Source: Triops longicaudatus (lineage: Eukaryota > Arthropoda > Branchiopoda > Notostraca > Triopsidae). Taken from it: DNA of 64,000 nucleotides. The DNA lies in NCBI GenBank assembly GCA_022885665.1, contig JAGQDJ010000092.1, forward strand, positions 154,341 through 218,340. Reading direction: 5' to 3'. Made by a program: the position numbers and the translations under genes. This document shows positions 60,511 through 64,000 of the stretch, piece after piece. The notes beneath the pieces were generated by a model. The model ran no database searches and had not been told where the DNA came from. It saw only the letters and a list, made by a program, of their open reading frames with translations. Each line of letters begins with the position of its first letter. Within the stretch, counting starts at the first letter, position 1.

Positions 60511-61372
60511 GGCGTCGGAAGTGGGGGGGCGGGGGGGGGGGGCGGCAGGTCGTGCAAATGCCCTACCAAAGAAAACTTTGATAGGGCAAACATATGGTTT
60601 TGTCCTACCAATCGAGACCATGTTAATTTAAAAATTAACCTTACCTTTTCGTAAACATATGTAGTCAGTGTGTGAGCAATAGGGTAGAGAGATTTGCTGC
60701 TCATATTAACCTTACCTTTCGTGCACACCCGCTAAAATAAGCATTCTTTGTTGGTTTCCTGTCTTTTATGAGTTGAGCACAGACCCGGACTCTGACACTT
60801 AGTAAGGTTACAGTGGTTTATTTTTTAGTCCGTGGATTCATAATTTTTACGCTTTCACACTATCAACCCAAGAGAAAATTCGCGCTATTGGACAAAGTCC
60901 GGTCAGAATGATGCTTCCTCAAGTGTTAAAGATGTGCCAGCTGTACCTATTGTGTCCAGCCGTTCATTTAGAACGTTCATTTAGTCTCCTGCGACGTCTC
61001 AAGAATTATCTTAGAAGCACAATGTCCCAGGAGCGGATGAACAGTCTTCTTATTCTCGTCATGTATGGCAATTTATTGGATCACATTAAATTAAATGAAA
61101 TTGTTAATGAGTTCATCATCAGTGGAGATAGCAAGCGTCGAAACACGTTTGCTCCAGTTTAATTCCTGAATATACTCCTCTGTTTCGGCTTTGTTAATTC
61201 TGAATAAAAGGTTCGCATAAATAAGTACAAATTTAAATCGGTTAGCAACAAACACATGATCTCAGCGTAGGATTTCTTGGCATGCGTCAAGAAGCTTACT
61301 AGTTCAAAGAATGCATATAGTAGAATACACCTTTAGCCTTAGCCCTACCAATCATGAAGTGCTTCCGACGCC
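60511..61372 (+). mobile_element. hAT transposon remnant with terminal inverted repeats
   Basis: Ends in perfect 11-bp inverted repeats, GGCGTCGGAAG at 60511-60521 and its complement CTTCCGACGCC at 61362-61372. A second matched word, GCCCTACCAA, lies inside each end. It is only 862 bp long, so most of the transposase is gone. A G run (60522-60540) follows the left repeat. No clean 8-bp target duplication is evident. Flanking DNA is repeat-rich. Confidence 0.75.
60908..61162 (+). pseudogene. hAT transposase C-terminal dimerisation domain, fragment
   Basis: An 84-codon frame reading CPAVHLERSFSLLRRLKNYL, then RSTMSQERMNSLLILVM and LNEIVNEF, then SKRRNTF. This is the ERSFS-x-L-RR-x-K-x-YLRSTM...RLNSL core of the hAT C-terminal domain as found in ZMYM1-like transposases. 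The catalytic core and zinc finger are absent, so it cannot encode an active enzyme. It lies inside the element at 60511-61372 in the sense orientation. Confidence 0.85.
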
Positions 61373-61835
61373 GCTTTTTCTGAGCAACAAACACAAGCAA
61401 GCTTAAGTTTTAGCGACAAAGTAAGTGCAAAAGCAAGAGGAAGCTAAGATATTAATTTTATACAATGGATACCGCCGAATTTAATTTTAATATATCGCAG
61501 AATTTACTTCCATGCCAGCACAGTCGAAGAAACAAAGTCTGTTCCTTATAGAAAGTAAAAGCTACGTCCTTCACGCTTGCTCTACATTCCGTCCTTGGTG
61601 GCCTGTGCTAACGCCCCGCCATCTGAATAACTAATTCCCGTGTCCAACACGTAAGCCACTCAAACAGACGAAAAAAATTGCTTTCTTTGTTATCCTAACG
61701 GAATACCAGACTCTATACTCTACTTTTTATTTGACGTTCTCATCCAACGTGGCCTAAGGTAAGGGCAGCGCCTCTGTTACTTGCTTCATTTTCCATTGTT
61801 ACCACAGCACATTCTCATGGTAGCTTTCGAATCTG
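61373..61835. other. Upstream region of the first cuticle gene
   Basis: No gene seen. AT-rich, ending at the TATA box of the cuticle gene. Confidence 0.5.
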
Positions 61836-61873
61836 TATAAAACGCGAACCGAGAGCTAGAGAGAGCATCAGTT
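61836..61873 (+). promoter_or_regulatory. TATA box and TCAGTT initiator of the cuticle gene
   Basis: TATAAAA at 61836-61842 and TCAGTT at 61868-61873 are about 30 bp apart, the usual spacing in arthropod core promoters. The leader would be about 38 bases to the ATG. Confidence 0.8.
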
Positions 61874-61907
61874 CATCGCCAGCTGAATACCAATCCACTT
61901 CTCCAAC

Positions 61908-62612
61908 ATGAAAGTAGGACATTTTGTCAATTTGACTAAAATAGAACAATCCTAATGTGAATTTCTCTAGTTCCTCATCCTCGCTGCTTTGGTCGCCGCG
62001 GCTGCCGCCGTCGAAGTTTACCCCAAGCCTGCTTATCAGCCAGCTTACTCCGCCAAGACTTACGAATACGTAAGTTATCCCTAGCTTAACTTTAAAAAAA
62101 AGGGAACTTTCAAAAAATCATAAGAAATCAAACAAAAATTGAAAAAAAACGGGAAATGAACTACAGTGAAAGAGTGCAAAAGCATCTACATTGCTTTCAA
62201 TGTACATTTTAGGTGGCCCAGCCCTACAGCTTCTCCTACGCCGTCGATGACCAACCTTCTTACAACCACTACTCTCACTCCGAGAGCAGCGATGCTAAGG
62301 TAGTGTCCGGCAGCTACAAGGTCCTCTTGCCCGATGGTCGCATTCAGACCGTCACCTACAAGGATGAAGGTTATGGCTACGTTGCTGATGTTAAGTACGA
62401 CGGGTACGTTAGCCTTATAGGTCCTTTCAAATTCCTCATCCTTGAAAACAAAAAATTGCTAAATTTAATTTCCTTCGTTTTGCCACAGATATGCCGCTGA
62501 ATACAAACCCGCCTACAAGCCCGCCACCTATGCTGCTCCCGCCTACAAGCCCGCTGCTTACCCCGCCAATACCTACCCGACCCCTGTCTACCCCGCCCCC
62601 GCTAAATACTAG
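61908..62612 (+). CDS. R&R-type cuticle protein
   Basis: Secreted structural protein of the exoskeleton. Exons: 61908-61913 (ATG AAA only), 61971-62069, 62213-62403, 62489-62612; 420 bases, 139 residues. The signal peptide (MKFLILAALVAAAAAVEV) is split by the first intron after two codons, a layout common in arthropod cuticle genes. The middle carries the chitin-binding Rebers-Riddiford consensus: PYSFSYAVDDQ, then GSYKVLLPDGRIQTVTYKDE and GYGYVADVKYDG, a form seen in crustacean pro-resilin-like cuticle proteins. The tail repeats KPAYKPA and YPAP units rich in Ala, Pro and Tyr, typical of cuticle matrix proteins that can be cross-linked. All introns are GT-AG. A same-strand relative follows at 63.6 kb. 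Confidence 0.95.
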
Positions 62613-63491
62613 GAATTTTCGACGAGTGTGAATGTGATGAAGATATATTTATTTCTATAAATATAGAAAATTGACAGTGAATTATGAAATGGAGTCCTCT
62701 TTCTTGTGACATACGTCAATTGATAACGCGTAATCCTGCGTTAGTCAATTAATTCACAATTCCGGCGTCAGTGTAATTTTTTTGCCATTCTTCGTTCATA
62801 ACAATGTTGAGCACCGTTTTGAAAACATTTTTTATTTTTTTTCTATTTTTTCTATTTGAGTGATGCGTAATCGGCCGAACTTGGATTCTCTCTTATTAGA
62901 AGCTGAAACATTTCCCGAACCGCAAGAAATTAAAAAAATATCACTTTTATATCATTTGCAGTATATAGCATAACTTTACTATCACAAGTACTTTGAAAGA
63001 TATAAAATCCTCTCTAAGAAATCGCTCACGAAACGTTCCTACATTCCGATAAGAGAGACATACACTGGCCTTAAAATATTTGTAGCGGTACCACGAAATC
63101 AATTCAGCCTTAATCAGGTCACACTTAATTAATAAAAAAAATGAAAAAGAAAACGAACTATGCAAACTGATATGAGACAGAAACAGTTATGACCAGGACC
63201 GTACTCAGGATTTTGGTTCGAGAGGGGTTTTCGTACGTAATTATTTTGGACATTTGAGGTTTATCATATCTTCCCCATTATAATTGACTGTGACAATATT
63301 GCAAAGCTCGACCACACGTTAACCGTGGTAACACGCGAAAGAGCAAACCACGTCGTCCATAACCTTGAGTCCCTGTACGCACCGACCGCTATACGAGACA
63401 GATATGTAGCCTGCATACTGACCTTGATCTTCTCCGGCACGAAGCAAGGTCACAACCCCCCCAAGAAAGTGAAAACAAACTGATAGATTTA
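62613..63491. other. Spacer between the two cuticle genes
   Basis: Holds the first gene's 3' end (ATAAATATAG-type sequence near 62656). At 63193-63230 it carries CAGGACCGTACTCAGG and GATTTTGGTTCG, one end of the hAT-type MITE family seen at 54.2 kb. Confidence 0.55.
63193..63230. repeat. One end of a hAT-type MITE
   Basis: CAGGACCGTACTCAGG followed by GATTTTGGTTCGAGAGGGG matches the reverse-complemented right end of the element at 54232-54407 (CAGGATTTTGGTTCG, then a G-rich run). The other end was not found nearby. Confidence 0.55.
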
Positions 63492-63528
63492 CATACAAAA
63501 GCACCGTAATGCCAGCGAAAAATCAGTA
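63492..63528 (+). promoter_or_regulatory. Probable core promoter of the second cuticle gene
   Basis: CATACAAAAG at 63492-63501 is a weak TATA-like box, with TCAGTA at 63523-63528 at initiator distance, as in the neighbouring gene. Confidence 0.5.
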
Positions 63529-63574
63529 CTCCACTAGCTTTTCCACAAGAAACACTTACTGGCAACGAGCCAAC

Positions 63575-64000
63575 ATGAAGTTCTTCATCCTCGCCGCGCT
63601 AGTAGCTGTTGCAGCCGCTGGAGCCATTCCTTACGGTTACAACGAAGAACATAAGTACGTCAATGAAGAGTCCAAATACGTTCACGAGGAACCAAAGTGA
63701 AGCAGGATGACATTCGCAATTTGGATGGAAGCTCAAGTTTCAGGTACGTCACCAAACAATAATTTCAAAAACCTTTCTATTTTTTATTTAATTCTTTTCT
63801 GTTTATGATTACTTATCATACTTTTTATTATTTATTTAATGCTTTTTAATACTTGATTTATTTATTTTTCTTTATTAAAATTAACAGTTACACCAGTTCG
63901 GAACAAATTACGAGAGACGAAAGCTTGTACCAGAAGCAAATTGGTAAAGATGCTGGTAGCGTAGCTCAAGGATCATCCTCGTGGATCACGCCTGACGGCC
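63575..64000 (+). pseudogene. R&R (RR-1-like) cuticle protein, partial, with a frameshift
   Basis: ATG 63575 opens MKFFILAALVAVAAAGAIP, a signal peptide nearly identical to the neighbouring cuticle gene's. HEEPK and TGA (63698-63700) follow. One frame over, starting at about 63697, the expected mature protein resumes: VKQDDIRNLDGSSSF. A GTACGT donor follows after 63743, and the next exon at 63888 (144-bp intron) gives SYTSSEQITRDESLYQ and WITPDG, the RR-1 consensus before the window ends. One extra A in the AAA run at 63694-63696 would restore the frame. The part seen is otherwise well conserved, so a base error or very recent inactivation are both possible. An in-frame ATG at 63509 would precede the signal peptide and lies before the inferred TSS. 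Confidence 0.75.

Overview
This is animal nuclear DNA. Genes are split by short GT-AG introns (about 48-180 bp, a few over 1 kb), noncoding DNA is AT-rich, and exons are clearly richer in GC. The gene set (R&R chitin-binding cuticle proteins, a trehalose-type sugar transporter, an ionotropic chemoreceptor, a Ly6/three-finger protein, a secreted LRR protein) is arthropod. TATA boxes followed by TCAGT initiators fit as well. The style of the cuticle and LRR proteins suggests a crustacean, most likely a branchiopod such as Daphnia. That placement is inference; no marker gene here proves it.

Layout: 1-9 kb is mostly noncoding, with a damaged trihelix (Myb/SANT-like) gene at 1.2-2.0 kb. A sugar transporter (minus) lies at 9.1-10.7 kb. 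From 10.7 to 28.9 kb there is no gene I can recognise, only repeats, a long ATT microsatellite and a few small ORFs. A secreted LRR gene (minus, two apparent frameshifts) lies at 28.9-29.6 kb. A complete 12-exon urocanate hydratase gene (minus) follows at 30.2-34.9 kb, and a GPI-type Ly6 gene (minus) at 36.8-39.8 kb. A complete 12-exon ionotropic receptor (minus) lies at 44.1-47.0 kb. CSN5 (plus, 5 exons) lies at 50.8-52.2 kb and LAPTM4 (minus, 5 exons) at 52.8-56.6 kb, converging tail to tail. The 57-61.4 kb stretch holds an inverted duplication and a hAT transposon carrying a transposase C-terminus. Two cuticle protein genes (plus) close the window at 61.9 kb and 63.6 kb; the last one runs off the edge.

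I rebuilt the exons by hand. For the transporter, urocanase, Ly6, receptor, CSN5, LAPTM4 and first cuticle gene, all splice phases join and the summed coding length divides by three. These genes do not form a pathway: they are ordinary housekeeping (CSN5, LAPTM4), metabolic (urocanase, transporter), sensory or surface (receptor, Ly6) and structural (cuticle) genes.

The more unusual content is structural: degenerate TTAGG-like pentamer arrays in facing orientation, two compact hairpin elements, several hAT-type footprints, two likely GC-AG introns, and four apparent one-base losses in short homopolymers that break three otherwise well-formed genes.
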